In this document: one piece after another, positions 26,403-38,523 of the stretch
Layout: each line of letters begins with the position of its first letter
How positions within the stretch are numbered: position 1 is the first letter of the stretch
Assembly (NCBI GenBank): GCA_027574665.1
Contig: CM050653.1
Span: 15,584,664 to 15,648,663 of the forward strand
Direction: 5' to 3'
Origin: Rhynochetos jubatus
Taxonomy: Eukaryota; Chordata; Aves; Eurypygiformes; Rhynochetidae
DNA length: 64,000 nt
Notes under the pieces: generated by a model
The model's input: only the letters and a program-made list of their open reading frames with translations
The model's database searches: none
What the model was told of the DNA's origin: nothing
Made by a program: the position numbers and the translations under genes

Positions 26403-27584
26403 GCTCAACTAACGAGAAGTTTTCTGATTGATGGGCATCTCTTGGGAGGTCATAAAAACAAAACAAAACTGTATAATTGAGGGTTTGGAAATAATTTTTT
26501 TGCTTACAAGAGCCTACTCTTATGCAAGATGACTGCTTGTGCCACTTTTTTTCTCTTTCTTATCACCTAGAATATCATTCCAAATCTAAGCATGCCAAAT
26601 TAGCGGCTGAATACCAAACTAAGCCAAGGCATAACCCTCACACCTGAAATGTCCATATGAAAGAATATAAAGCTTGAGGTATAGTGAGTAATAAGGAAAT
26701 CAGTTTTAATTTTTTTTTTTCCCAGTTTATTAAGCCCTTATCTGGCTCAGTGTAGATAAAGTAACTATGAAACAACCAGTAAAAATTATGCCGCATTTTA
26801 TTTTGTGAAGAACTCTGGAAAGTTGGCAAGAGGTAAGATTTTGCAGTGAAATAGGGAGGTGAACAAGTTGTAAATGACTCTAATATCTTCCAGATGGCAT
26901 ATTTTACTTGGGAACTGAGTTTAGAGTAATTAGAGGCATGTGAATTTCCTATAAATACTAAACTTCTCCAGTTTGACACTAGAAAGCTCCTTCATCTCTG
27001 AAGTCTTTAAACGGCTAAGTGTTTCTTTTTCCCCCACTTAAAGTGGAAGTCATGGATTTGTAAATTTGTCTTGTTCGACAGACAAAAACCTTTTTTCATT
27101 AGAAGAAAGCATTTTTCTGTGCCAGAAAGTTATGAACTGAAGTTCCTTATTGAAGAGGTTTAAAATTGAATGTTTCTTCCCAGAAGAGGTTTTCGTTTTT
27201 ATATACTGGGATCATTATATTACAATTTATTACAGTATGTGGCAGGCAGTGGAATCAGTGAAGTTTGCCCTAACTTCAAGATCTGATCTTTTCATTGGTA
27301 AAATGCGTTTTGCAGATAGATAGATATGCTGCAGACCTTAGCAGATGAATTCTGCTTTTACTTCCCACAGGAGATTGCAATAGTAAATTGGCAAAACCTG
27401 GTCCTCAGCCTCTGATTCTTCTTCATTTTCTGCATGGCATTGTTACATTCATACCCAGAGTGAATCTTGGTGTTCACATTTCTGTTGAAAAATTTTCCAG
27501 GTTTTATTTGGTGTAAATAGAATATAACTGAGTAAATACAAAGTAAAATATTCTGTCACCACTTGTGCCCTCTTTAGCCATATA

Positions 27585-27660
27585 TCAGTGTAAACTGGCT
27601 TAGATCCATTGACATAAAGGGGCTAATCTCATTTGCAGCAGCTAAAGATCTGTCTACTGT
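27585..27660. repeat. Ancient amniote palindromic repeat remnant
   Basis: ATCAGTGTAAACTGGCTTAG followed by ATCCATTGACATAAAGGGGC and, after a gap, CAGCAGCTAAAGATCTG matches in order the GTGTAAATTGGC arm, the CTCCATTGACTTCAATGG core, and a CAGCTGAGGATCTGGCC-like end. Confidence 0.5.
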
Positions 27661-28159
27661 TCTCAGTGGAGCTGTATAGATAAAAGAGTAGATATAATCT
27701 TGCTTATTTAGTACAGATCTTCAGTTCTGCCAGTCCAAGATATTCAAAAGGCATGGGCCAAACAACCAGAAGCATGTGATAAGATGAAGGATAATCAGAT
27801 TTTAAAATAGGAGTGATTATTTTTATTACCTTTTGGTTTTAAAATTTTATTGGTTAAGTATGTTGCATTTCAGATTCCTCTGTTCAGCAGAGAATTAAAA
27901 GCTTAATTTTAAAATGAAAGAGCGAATCCCAAAGCATTAGATGATTCCAGAAACCAGTGTAATAACAAAACGGCTGCTAACATGAGTCGCAATCAAACTG
28001 TTACAGTGGGTAACTGTAGATCTTCATCAATGTCTTTGTTACATCTCTTCTCTTTTTCACTACAACATTGTCTTGCATTGAAATAGACCCCCACTAGTTC
28101 ATTCTCAATGGAGACCCACTGTCAGTTAATGGCATTAGTAAATTACTGAACACTGGCCA

Positions 28160-28245
28160 AATCCCAATGGCCTTATTCCCAGAAACCTCTGAGGTTGACA
28201 GGACCTTTGTATGAGTAACTTCAGTGAATTTTGGCCCTGGGTGAA
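28160..28245. repeat. Ancient amniote palindromic repeat remnant
   Basis: GGCCAAATCCCAATGGCCTT at one end and GAATTTTGGCCCTGG at the other form the two inverted arms. Between them lie CCTTATTCCCAGAAACC and TGAGTAACTTCAG, resembling CTTACTCAGGCAAAACTCCC and its complement. This is the clearest two-armed copy in the window. Confidence 0.5.
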
Positions 28246-31200
28246 GACCATAAAAACACCAGCTCACAAAAGACCAATGGAAACAAAGGCCCCCCAAACT
28301 GACAGGGATTTAATGAAATTACAAATTGTTAATTGATTGCAAATTGTGTATTTAAATATCCAGCACTGTAGAAAACTGTGGGACTGCTTGTGGGGCTTCA
28401 TCTGCATCATGAATCCAGTACAAGTAAAACCAGTTTAAAAGCCTCCTGCTGTGGGCACTCGCTCCCATCTCCCAATTTCTCACGGAGTTTGCACTGCCTG
28501 GATAGTGCTAATTCAACTGTATGTGTGTCCACGCTCGGAGAAATGGTCTGTTGGGCTTTTTAATAGAAGGAAGGAAGGGTTAAAAAAAAGGTCACTTATT
28601 CTGTCACAGACACGTCCACACTAACAGTTGGCTTGCCAGGATGGAGAAGGACTTCTCTGGTGAGAAGGCTGCAGTGTGTGATGGGAGCGAGCAGCCAGGC
28701 AGGAATGCACCACGCAGGACCCCATGGCACCAAGCACACTGCAAAGGGGCTAAAAAAGCAAAAAATCGTGGCAGTTCCCTGCAATTTCTATGCCTCCGAG
28801 TGCTCAGGGAGTGACCATGCCCTGCTTAGGGCTGGTGGTTTGCTGCAGACACAGCAGTCACCCAGGATCTTCTGAGGCCCACAGGTTACTTTCACCTCCA
28901 CCAAGGTGTGTTTTGAGGCTCATGCGTGAAGAGTTATACCCCTTCCATGTGAATACCTGCACCGACAGTCCCAGCTTCCAGGGACACCTGATGTGTCTCC
29001 ACAGGAGGGGGATGCCCTTCTGACCCTCCTCAGAGGGGTCACCTTGCCAGGATGGGGCACAGGAGGCCCCAGAGAGCAGTCAGGCTGCACGGAGTCTCCG
29101 ATGGAGAGCAACCTGACAGACGCTAAGGTTACAGGCAGAAGAAAAGCCCATTTGGGACTGTGCTTAATTTTTTATTTTTAACAGCATGTACTTCTTTTTC
29201 TTGTTGCTAATAAACTGGGATTAAGGTTGGTGTCCCTCAAGTGCCTGCAGTTCTTAAGCTTTTAGCTCTGGGATACAGATTGCCTTGTGCCACAAGCACT
29301 GCAGTAAATCCCACACTGCTAACCCTCAGTCACTAATGGGGCACAAATCCACAGTGCAGAACAACTTGAAGCACTTTATTTAGATTTTCTTTTGCAATGC
29401 CTTCTGTTCAGCTAAAATGGAGCCTTGCGAGGACTTAAAAAAAAAACAAAAAACAAAAAACCACAACTTTGTAAAATAAAGGCAAAAGAAAGATACATAC
29501 TAAAGCAAATTTTCAGAACCAGAGATAGACTGACCAGGGTGGATATTTTGATGTCAGGGAGAGATTTAACAGGTTGGTGGAAGTGGAATCAGAGTGATAA
29601 AAAAGACGGAGAGGTGGAAAATATTTTCATTCTAACAGGTTAATAACTGAAATAACTTTCCTTTAGATGCATATCAGGTAGGCTGCAGAAAAATATGGCA
29701 TATTCAGATGCAAATTATGGTTGTATATGCTTCACTGATTGTTTCATAAGGTAAAATGGCAGATACTTACATTTCAGCATATGTCTTGAGAAGGGAAATT
29801 TTTAGGCAAAATATGTAAGATCTCACTGCCCTAATAATAGGAAAATGTGTAGAAGCATAGCGTAGCTTGGCAGAGCGGCTGGCTTCAGCAGGAGGCAGGG
29901 CTTTCCAGCATTTTCACTTCACTTTCTGCAGTACAATGTGCTATGGTGCACTTCAGGGGTCGCCAGCCAGTTCAGTTCTGAACTGAAACCAGACGTAAGC
30001 ACTGTTATCAACTACTAGAAACTGGAGATAGAAAATTCATCAAAATCTGTATTCTGCAGCTGGTTATGGTTTTCATTGCCTGGTGCTCATTTTATAGGTA
30101 TTGCTTGGCCTTTTCCTTCAACCCATAACTTACACTTTCCAAAAAAAAAGCAAGATTTTTGCAATTTCTTCAAGAATTTGTAGAGGAATTCTAGATTCCC
30201 TCATCTTCCCAATGGCAATCCGTCCCGGATATTGTTTTACTGAACCATAAAATTAGGACTGTCCAGTAATGGCATGTTCTGGCCCCAACTGGGAGAAGCA
30301 GGGAGAACATGTGAGCTCTGTAGTGAGTGAGTTTCTATAGGCTCCTGCCCAAGAGCCACGCACAGTCCTTACACACCACAGAGGGTGCTAACAGAAAACA
30401 AACAAAAATGGGGTTTCCAGAAAGATCTAAACATGGAAAAGGGAATGGTTTTTGCATCATGGCATAGTGGCTCCATGAACATATCTTCTCTTCTGGGCAG
30501 ACAACTCCTATTTTCACACATGAACTCGTATCCTAGTCTTTCACCTGAAACTACAATCAATGGTTAGTGACATGTTTATATTTACATCTCTGTGCCATAA
30601 ACCCTAAAGGACTATAACATTACAAGAAATATTTGCCACACCATTGGCAGCAGTAACTGAGCGAAGAATTGCCAAGTGGGAAATCCAAATTTGCAAACTC
30701 AGTATTCTGGGCTGTGTGCCAAGACTGTCTGGGCGCTGCCGAGGTGACACGTTCAGTCTCCTCACAGGGATGCCAATGTGCCAACTGCATCCCTGGCACA
30801 GCATCTTCTCCTGACAAACTTATGGAGAAGAACTGCTACCAAGTCCAGAGGGAGATGCAAGCTGCTTTCTGAGCTTCCTTGGCAGCAACCCTAGTTTCAA
30901 GTTGTGACTGTACTTCTCCTATTTACAAGAACAGTTGTTTGTGATACACTATGGTCTCTAGTAGGATTTTGAAAAGTGCAAAAATGACAGCAGGATGTTG
31001 GTTTCCAAGTACAAACTAGTAAAATCCAGTGTAATTTCATTTCCCTAAGAAAAAAGTAAAATAGATACTTATTTACTGCAGTCCAGACATCAGATGTTGC
31101 TGCCAATGTGGGAGATTCCAAATCTGTTTGTTAGCTGCCAAGTGAAAGACATGATCCTTAGAATATGAAAGTTGTAGGGCTGATCTCTAAAGCTTTCCCT

Positions 31201-32179
31201 TGTCAAATCATACTTCATAACTATTGTCTTACAGCTAAACTTTTCTGTCAGTAATTTTTCAAAGGCAAAAAAATTGAAAATTCCTCCGATCTTCTACAGT
31301 GCTGCATGACCTATAACTTGCAAAATCCATTAGAAGACAGCCTTTTAGTAACCAAATTGTGTCATTCACAACTGCACAGCAGCCAGAAAGAGCACCATAA
31401 ATTACATTTCTGTCACTATAAGGGACAATGGAAAGGTGTGGTCAGGCTATTGCTATAAAGGAGGAAACCAAGGAGACTGATAAGAGTTTAATTTGAATAT
31501 TTTTTGTCAAATTTACTTCATAAAATAACAAAATCGGTACCTACAGGTTATTTTTTTTTTTTTCTGTATACGAAAGACAGTAAAACTATAGAAGATAAGA
31601 ATACCTGGAACCGGTATTCTTAAGGATATTTATGAAGGAAAAAAAAAAAGGGCAAAATAAACCTCAAAGAATAACATTTCTGAGGTCTTTTTACAACTCT
31701 TCTCCTATCTTTCAAGTCCTGTTTTGCAGATATCATAAAGAAATTACAGAAAGAACATGTCTAATTTTAAAAAATGCAGGCTACTTAAAGTGTCTGTAAA
31801 AATATCTCAGAAATGCACATTTCCACTTGTATTTCCACCAATCTGAAATGGGGCAGTGAAGACAACTAGCTGAGCAATTGCTACTAGAAAAATCAAATAC
31901 ATAAGAGGAAATGCAGTTAACACAATATTTCACATATGTTAATGCTTACAGTTCCATCAGTGTCAGCTTTATTTTCTACTTGATATACACCAAAGCTGGC
32001 ACACAATTTTAACTGATGAGGTAATGTCATTTTTAATTTAAGGAGCCTTAAGCCGTCCACTTTAACTAGTGATATCATCTTTGCAGTTGTCTCACGGGGC
32101 TTCATGTAAACATAAGTAATGTGCCCTGGACGGTTTGGAGCAGAGTTGTTAAAAATGACATTGGTCATCATGAAGACAT

Positions 32180-32560
32180 TTTTTCCCTTTGATCTCTTTA
32201 AAAATGTCAGACACGCTTTATTGTCCTGTCATTTTTAGCTCTTCCTTATATATTAATGTGCTCGGAACATTTCGGTGAAGATAACAGTAGCATAAAGGTC
32301 TAAACAAATTAATGGCAACATTTTAACGTCAGTCGTAGCAGGATAATGAAAAGTAAATGAGATTGTCTGGCTAACAGCAACTTGTTAAATAAATCAGCAG
32401 CGTGGCTGAGACACAAAGACTCAGGGGCAGAGAAATGCCTTTCGCCGCAGTCCGAAAGAGGCCCAGAGCATGACCCAGGCTCCACATGCCACCACCTTTT
32501 AGGAAAAGATTAAACTGATTCTAAAGATTGTGTCTGCTCCTCCTTCCCGTCCGGGGTCGA
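32180..32560. promoter_or_regulatory. Candidate conserved enhancer in intron 2, near exon 3
   Basis: Around a dozen CpG in about 380 bp, far above the surrounding intron, including AACGTCAGTCGTAGC and TTTCGCCGCAGTCCG, with TTAAT/TTAAA motifs. It lies about 1.1-1.4 kb before exon 3. It is too short and too mixed in composition to be an ordinary CpG-island promoter. Inference only. Confidence 0.25.
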
Positions 32561-33330
32561 GTGAAATCATCTGCTAATAAAACTTAAACCAGACATGTCT
32601 CTGCACCTGCAGCTTCTGCCTCCCCGTGACTTTTGTTCGCATTTGTATTCTCTTGGCTGGCTTGGTGCACTGAGCTGCTGGGTTCTCCTCACCCCTCTGA
32701 AACCAAATCCACAGACCTAGCCCTACATATGGGCATCTCTGGTGATGGGGCTGAGGAATGCTAACACGGCCGTTGCACCCAGGCAAACTTTCACTACCAA
32801 TCATTATTGCTTCATCGTTTTCCATATAAAGTCCTTAGGAATTAAGCAAGTAACCAGGGGAGGGTATCGCCCAGCCTGTGCAATAATCACATGATGTACA
32901 AGTATGAATATTATAACGTGCACTTCTTGATTCAGATTCCCAAGCAAAGATGATTTGTAATGAAACAAGTTTTGTCTGGCAAAAGCCAAGTGCTGTGACT
33001 GACGTGTGGATTTTGTGATATTCTCACAACTATTTGTCCAGCTAACAAGGAAAATAACAGATTTTTCCACCATTGATTTGAAACATGGTGGAATTTTGAA
33101 CAAAATCTGATGTTTAGGGATTTATTTATTATTCTGTGGACATATGTTTGGAGGACAGCATATGGAAATCAAAGTATTGTTCATAAAGAGCTGCAGCCAA
33201 AAAGACATTTTTGAATTCATAACAGAACTTCACAGTTTGAAAAGAATGCTATGCATTATGTATTGATAACAACACTACACAGACAAAGGAACACAATTTA
33301 ATAATACAGAATTGTGCTCATGAGATTTTC

Positions 33331-33348
33331 TTTTTTTTTTTTTTTTTT
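33331..33348. repeat. T18 homopolymer
   Basis: Eighteen T, preceded by TTTTC, about 260 bp before the exon 3 acceptor. It is too far away to serve as that exon's polypyrimidine tract. Confidence 0.9.
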
Positions 33349-33611
33349 GTTAATTGGTTACTTTAGCTGACATTGTCTGCAAGCATAATGGACACCATTC
33401 TTCCTAATAGTTCCATGTTGCCAGATGATGTCTACAGACATAATGTAGTCCATTTTAATTATTTCATTTTGCTTACATCTTTCAGCATAATGCATTTTCC
33501 AAGCAAGCTAGCATTTTTCTTGATTATCTATGTTGTGTTATGGTTTCTAAATTAATTAGGTCTTCTTCTTTCCTGGAAGTTAAAAGTTTCTTCCTTCCAT
33601 TTATCTACCAG

Positions 33612-33793
33612 GTATGATTATGTTGAAGTGATTGATGGAGATAATGCTGAAGGACGCTTATGGGGAAAGTACTGTGGAAAAATTGCTCCCCCTCCTTTAG
33701 TGTCTTCTGGACCATACCTTTTTATTAAATTTGTTTCCGACTATGAGACACATGGAGCAGGATTTTCTATCCGTTATGAAGTTTTCAAAAGAG
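33612..33793 (+). CDS. NRP1: NRP1 exon 3: second half of CUB domain a1
   Basis: Internal coding exon of neuropilin-1, the type I membrane co-receptor for class 3 semaphorins and VEGF-A that works with plexins and VEGFR2 in axon guidance and vessel growth. The reading begins with the last base of a Lys codon (human K83) and gives YDYVEVIDGDNAEGRLWGKY, then a CGKIAPPP motif, a VSSGPYLFIKF strand and SDYETHGAGFSIRYEVFKR, ending with the first base of Gly144. This matches human residues 84-143 without gaps. The Cys of CGKI corresponds to C104, whose disulfide partner C82 is in the preceding exon outside the window. The acceptor is a pyrimidine-rich tract ending ATCTACCAG and the donor is GAG|gtgaga. 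Length is 182 nt, phase 2 in and phase 1 out. Reading on into the intron meets TAG within nine codons, which supports the donor. The match to NRP1 is direct; NRP2 differs clearly in this segment. Confidence 0.97.
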
Positions 33794-33934
33794 GTGAGAA
33801 ACTATTCATTGTTATATAGCTCATAACCTGTGATTTTTGCTTTCATCAAAAAGTTCACCATAATTCTTTGGGATGGTGGGAATTCATGAAAATACTTGAA
33901 AGCAAAAATTGTATTGCTCTTGTCATTCCAAAGT

Positions 33935-34020
33935 GGGGCATGTATTCAATGGGTGTAAATCATTATGAATCAAATGGGTCAGCTGCATCGGAGGATTGAC
34001 TCCTCTGGGTGTAATGTGAT
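33935..34020. repeat. Possible ancient palindromic repeat remnant
   Basis: TATTCAATGGGTGTAAATCA, a central ATGGGTCAGC, and GGAGGATTGACTCCTCTGGG resemble scattered parts of the same palindromic family (GTGTAAATC arm, TTCAATGG core). Weak. Confidence 0.3.
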
Positions 34021-36014
34021 AGTGTTCATCAGCTGTTTGTTCCAACCTTCTTAAAACCATTAGCTTTCTTCCTTTATTTTTGCGATAATAATTTCTGTAT
34101 GATTTACAATGTTATTGCCTTAATAGCACTGTAACCTTCTGAGTCCCTGACTTATTTTGGTTAGTGTTTTGCTCTGCATTCCCAAGAGATGGCTGTGGGA
34201 TCAGAAAGGACCGGAATACACATGGACAGCAGATGATGTTGCTGTTGCTTTCACAAATCATGTTTGGGAGGTAAAAGAGAGGAGAAGCTCACACTGTTCA
34301 CAGGCATGATCTGCTGGATGCTTGTGCCAGGACCACAGATAGCTGTATGGGGCACAGAGAAAGCCCAGAGAAACAGGCAGTCCAGGATTAGCCAGACCTA
34401 TCGACAGTTCTTCTTTGACAAGTCTCTTTCTGAGTCAATAGCTAGAAAGGGAGTAAGAGGAATTTTTTTGGCATACACTTTCCATATAGCTGGATGGAGA
34501 TAAATAATTCATATATTCCATGCTTGGAGAATACAGGACCAAAATTCAATATATATGAAAAGACAATAAGCTTAACTTTATGGGAAAAAAAAATATTGAC
34601 TTCAACATCAATGTTTAGGGTCATATTTACAGAAGCAACTCAAAACTCCGGTTTTCCAATGCACACCACTCCCAGACAGCGCCCCATTTTCAGAACCAGT
34701 TCAAGTCCCTTTTATGCACCTAAACCAGAGCCAGATTTTCAGCTGCGTTCAGCACACACGCTTGGTGGCAGCTGTACTGTTAATGAGGAGAAGCACAGTA
34801 GCGAAGTCTCTTTTCTATTGCATGCTATTGCTGCTCTGCACAGCGCTAATTGGGGCCACAGACCTCTTGTTCACCATCTTCCCTGTCTGTAAATCCACTC
34901 TTGGCTTGCAGAAATTCTTTTGGTGACCTTCAGGGTCACATTTTTTGAAAGAACTCAGCATCCAAATGACACCAAGCATTCCTGAAAAAATATCTCTATT
35001 TATTTTGGTGTCTTTAGGAGGCTAAACTCTTGAAACTGTGTCCTGAAGTTTCTCAGTGCTTATATACACAGTACCATCTTTCACAAAGGACAAGGCTAAA
35101 ACACAAAAACAATTGAAAGAATGACCTGTGAAACAATCTATTTTAGCAACTGAGCATGATCAAGAAAAAAGCTTGTATTTTTTTCCTAATAGTGGCAACT
35201 CAGAGCTCTGACAGGAACGTTGTGTTTATTTCCTTGTGCGGTCATTTACATCACTCAGTGATACACATTAACCATGTTAAGATGGCATTATGAATGTGAT
35301 TTTACACACACAGAAGTCAGAAAACTCAAAATTATGGCTCCCAGAGCAACTTTAACTCTAGTTCATTTCACATAAACTGTATATTAGGCAGGGAAGTTAT
35401 CACCAGGTACAGTGTTAGGAAATGCTGTGTGTATGCAAAGGATACAAGTTATAGTTGCTCTGGGACCACAGCCCTTTTTAACTTTTGAGTTAATGCATAT
35501 ACGCTATTCCAAATTTACATTTTAATATCTGTACCAAATAAAGTGCTATGTTTTAGCTTATTCACAACTTAGCTCACCATTTTCCAGGTATGAGAAGTAC
35601 TAAAATGATCCCAAAACCAAGGTCCTGTGGTGCTGAGCTGAAGGTTGCTCTGCATTCCAGCACTTAGTATATTTTTGCCCATTATTCCTGGGAGAACATC
35701 CTTAGTTTTCAAAAAGAAAAACTGCATTACGCTGCCTGAGCCCTATGCTGAATTCTAAACCTGATGCTTAAATTGTTGCACACCATGGAAATTGTGAGAT
35801 ACTGGCACACCTAATGGCTGTGAAAAATGAAGTATGGGCTTTGAGAGTAGGAGCTGCCTTTACATCTCATACAGCTTCTTAGCCAGAAAGGCAGTGAAGA
35901 AGTTGAATTCCAGGCTAAAACATGAAACCTATATTGCCCAATGTATAGCCCATCTGAAATGCTCATCATTTTGGCTCTGGCAGCCAGACTCTTTAAGGAT
36001 GGATGAGAGTAGAC

Positions 36015-36038
36015 TAGAACAGGATCTAGAACAGGATC
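36015..36038. repeat. 12-bp tandem duplication
   Basis: TAGAACAGGATC twice in a row, exact. Confidence 0.85.
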
Positions 36039-36916
36039 TACACTGTTCACATTCAACATTCCTGACTTTAGAGGACTAAATTTACGGTGTAAAGTGAAAG
36101 AAAAGATGGTGTCAACCAGGAAGGGAAATTATTTTCTGGCCCAGTGACACCTACAAAAAACAAGTGAAATTATCTCCACTGTCATATCTTTCTCTTTCTT
36201 CACTCTCTCTTTTGCCTCCTTCTCTTGGAAGTTCCGTGTAGCCTCAGTGTTGATTTAACTCCTGGAGTTCCTTCACAGTGCCAATAAAGGGTCAAAATCT
36301 GTAGAGGGCATTTTAGTGAGGCAGCTTTTCTGATAACAGTTTATGTTTCTTGCACCAGATTGACTTGAACATGTTTAAAATAAAGCAGGCTGGTATTGAG
36401 ATACCACGTGTGAGTGTAAGGAGCCTGGCGATTGTGCATTCACAGGGCCAGGATCTGGCTGTATTTAATAAAGCAATAATGATCCTGGCTTACATTTTAT
36501 ATTGCATCTTTTATTGGATTCCAAGAGCACTTTATGCTATGAATGGCATAGCAAAGCTATTTTATCCTGGAACAGCAGCTACTGGTGGGAGTGAGGAGCA
36601 ACAACCAGAATATAACCCTTCCATACATGACAAGGAGACGAGAGAATGACAGGGAGAGAAGAGAGATATCCGACTAGTGTGTAAGGGGGTGAATTAATTA
36701 TAGGCAAAATGTAATTTCCCAAATTGGAATGGGTCAGGTTACATGAGAATTAATATCTGCATCTTCCAAAGTATGCCATGAAGTGCTCTGAATATTGATG
36801 TGATAGCCCAAGCATTTCCTATCAGTGTCTGCTGAAGGACAAAAATACCTGAACTGACTGAATTCATTCAGACCTCTCTCTTGCATGCTGAATTTCGCTG
36901 GGAGGTGGCCAAATCT

Positions 36917-36943
36917 GGGGGGGGGGGGGGGGGGGGTGGGGTG
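36917..36943 (+). repeat. G20 run with TGGGGTGG tail
   Basis: Twenty consecutive G, then T, four G, T and two G. The stretch could fold as a G-quadruplex in DNA on the + strand and, since NRP1 is transcribed in this direction, in the pre-mRNA of intron 3. The exact length is prone to assembly error. Confidence 0.9.
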
Positions 36944-38295
36944 GTAATATATTTGGCACATTCACAAGGAAAACATTTTCTATGGTGAAATAAGAGTATT
37001 CATATATAGACCAAGCCAGACTGTTTTCCTTCAATGATCTGTGTTAAGCATTGGAAATCCTCTGAGGCTTCTGACTACAGTCTCTAAGGATGCTGGGCAT
37101 CCTCATCCAAATTGAAACCTCGCACACACTTATCCTCCAGCGCAGACATGCCTGATGCAAACAAACTCTGTTACCTGTGTTCTTCCTCTACTCCATATCC
37201 GAAGACCTACACCTGAGTCATCCTACTCAAATTCCCCAGGTCAGCTGCTAATCCACCAATGCCCCAAATCCTGTAAATCACTTTTCATTAAGTTTGGAGT
37301 GTCAGAAGTTGGAGAGGGATGCCTATGTTGACCCTTTGGGAAGATGTGTGGGCAGTGCCTGCGGCTGACTCTGAGCACACCTGCAGATATGGGATCCATG
37401 GAGAGGAATCCTGACGGACCTAAATAAAGAAGAAATGTGATCTGTCAACAAGAAAGGGACTCCAGTTTTAGTACCCTGTATTCACAAAGGCAAATTCATC
37501 GATCTGGCCTTTTATGCCCCTTGCATCTTTACTGCCAGTTTCCTGCTCCACCAAAGCCAGTGTTTGGAGCATCCCATTATGCCATGGTGGGGACATCGGG
37601 GAAAGCTGGTGTGTCAACATTGACATTAGGTGACTTCTAGCAACACTGCCTGTAATCACACAGTTTATCATGCCTGCACTAACAGCAACATTTTACTGGT
37701 GCACCTGTGTCAACACCACTCAGAATGAGTCACTCACCCTTGGTACATGTACGAATTACCTTTCACATTTAGTTTGTCAAGGAGGCATAGGTCACATCTG
37801 GCAGAGTTACTGAGTCAGTGCTCCAGGAATCTGAAACCACTACTCCCTCTACTGAATTCACTCACCCGCTTTCGTAAAAAAATTCTATTTCACCAATAAA
37901 AGCCTGTCAGCTCTAAGATTTAAAGATTTGAGCTTGAAGGGGCTATAATTATTTCTCTAGGGCTCTGTTGAGACTTCTGCAGCTTACACTTTCATCGTTC
38001 CCACATGACTTCGTGTTTGTCATAATTTTTTCTAGAGCTGGTTGAAGTTTTCATATTGTTCCATACAAATTGAAAATTGGAGATCAGACAGTATATGCGA
38101 ATTGTGCTTTAAAATCTGACTATCAGTAATAGGAACAAGCTGGCTGAATGATTAATGCAGCGATTAAAATGAGGTGTTTCATTGAAAAGCCACCTTTGCT
38201 GCTGGAGAGACAAAAAGACCTAATTTGTTTTCCAGCTAACTACTTTGTTTAGTAGTATAGTGTTAACCCAGGTGATTTCTCTCTCTCTTTTGCAG

Positions 38296-38523
38296 GACCT
38301 GAGTGTTCCAGAAACTTTACTTCACCAAGTGGAGTGATAAAGTCCCCTGGATTCCCTGAAAAATATCCCAATAGCCTTGAATGCACTTATATTATCTTTG
38401 CACCAAAGATGTCAGAGATTATACTGGAATTTGAAAGCTTTGAGCTAGAACCTGATTCAAATACTCCAGGGGCAGCGTTCTGTCGCTATGACCGATTGGA
38501 AATCTGGGATGGATTCCCTGATG
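38296..38523 (+). CDS. NRP1: NRP1 exon 4: first part of CUB domain a2
   Basis: Follows exon 3 in phase: the split Gly codon G|GA is followed by PECS. The exon encodes human residues 145-219. It carries the a2 opening Cys (C147), an N-glycosylation sequon NFT (human N150, NYT), the block GVIKSPGFPEKYPNSLEC holding C173, the strand PKMSEIILEFESFELEPDSN, and CRYDRLEIWDGFPD. C147/C173 form one a2 disulfide; C206 here pairs with C228 in the next exon. The calcium-binding acidic residues E195 and D209 are kept. The a2 domain takes part in semaphorin 3 sema-domain contact. The acceptor has a CT-rich tract ending TTTTGCAG; the donor is GATG|gtaaga. Length is 228 nt, an exact multiple of three, with phase 1 on both sides. 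Intron 3 before it is 4502 bp. The open frame runs about 40 codons past the donor, which I take as chance. Confidence 0.97.

Larger units (their letters stand above)
1..33611 (+). other. NRP1: NRP1 intron 2 (3' part, at least 33.6 kb)
   Basis: No NRP1 exon was found before 33612; the preceding exon (first half of CUB a1) should lie upstream of the window. The intron is A/T-rich, with no open frame that has a recognisable protein match on either strand. The longest frames (3176-3418 minus, 4192-4593 minus, 17839-18219 minus, 24108-24521 plus) either overlap repeat remnants or resemble no family I know. It contains a CR1 fragment, three MIR-like remnants, ancient palindromic repeat remnants, short A/T microsatellites, and a few CpG-bearing patches listed separately. 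Moderately G+C-rich stretches occur at about 1-270, 6870-7150 and 28600-29110 with no gene signal. The 18-base T run at 33331-33348 lies about 260 bp before exon 3. Confidence 0.85.
33794..38295 (+). other. NRP1: NRP1 intron 3 (4502 bp)
   Basis: Bounded by gtgaga and TTTTGCAG. It contains two likely ancient repeat remnants (about 33935-34020 and 34725-34760), a 12-base tandem duplication near 36015, and the long G run at 36917. No conserved coding segment is visible; the open frames at 34494-34892 and 36350-36649 (plus) match nothing I recognise. Confidence 0.9.

Noticed and set aside
28600..29181. G+C-richer segment with overlapping frames on both strands, considered as a retrogene or CpG-island promoter
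   Set aside because: CpG is not enriched, frames share no homology with known proteins, and there is no poly-A tail or target duplication.
34494..34892. Plus-strand open frame of 132 codons in intron 3
   Set aside because: Part of it (about 34725-34760, AGCCAGATTTTCAGCTG) resembles an arm of an ancient repeat; the rest matches nothing known.
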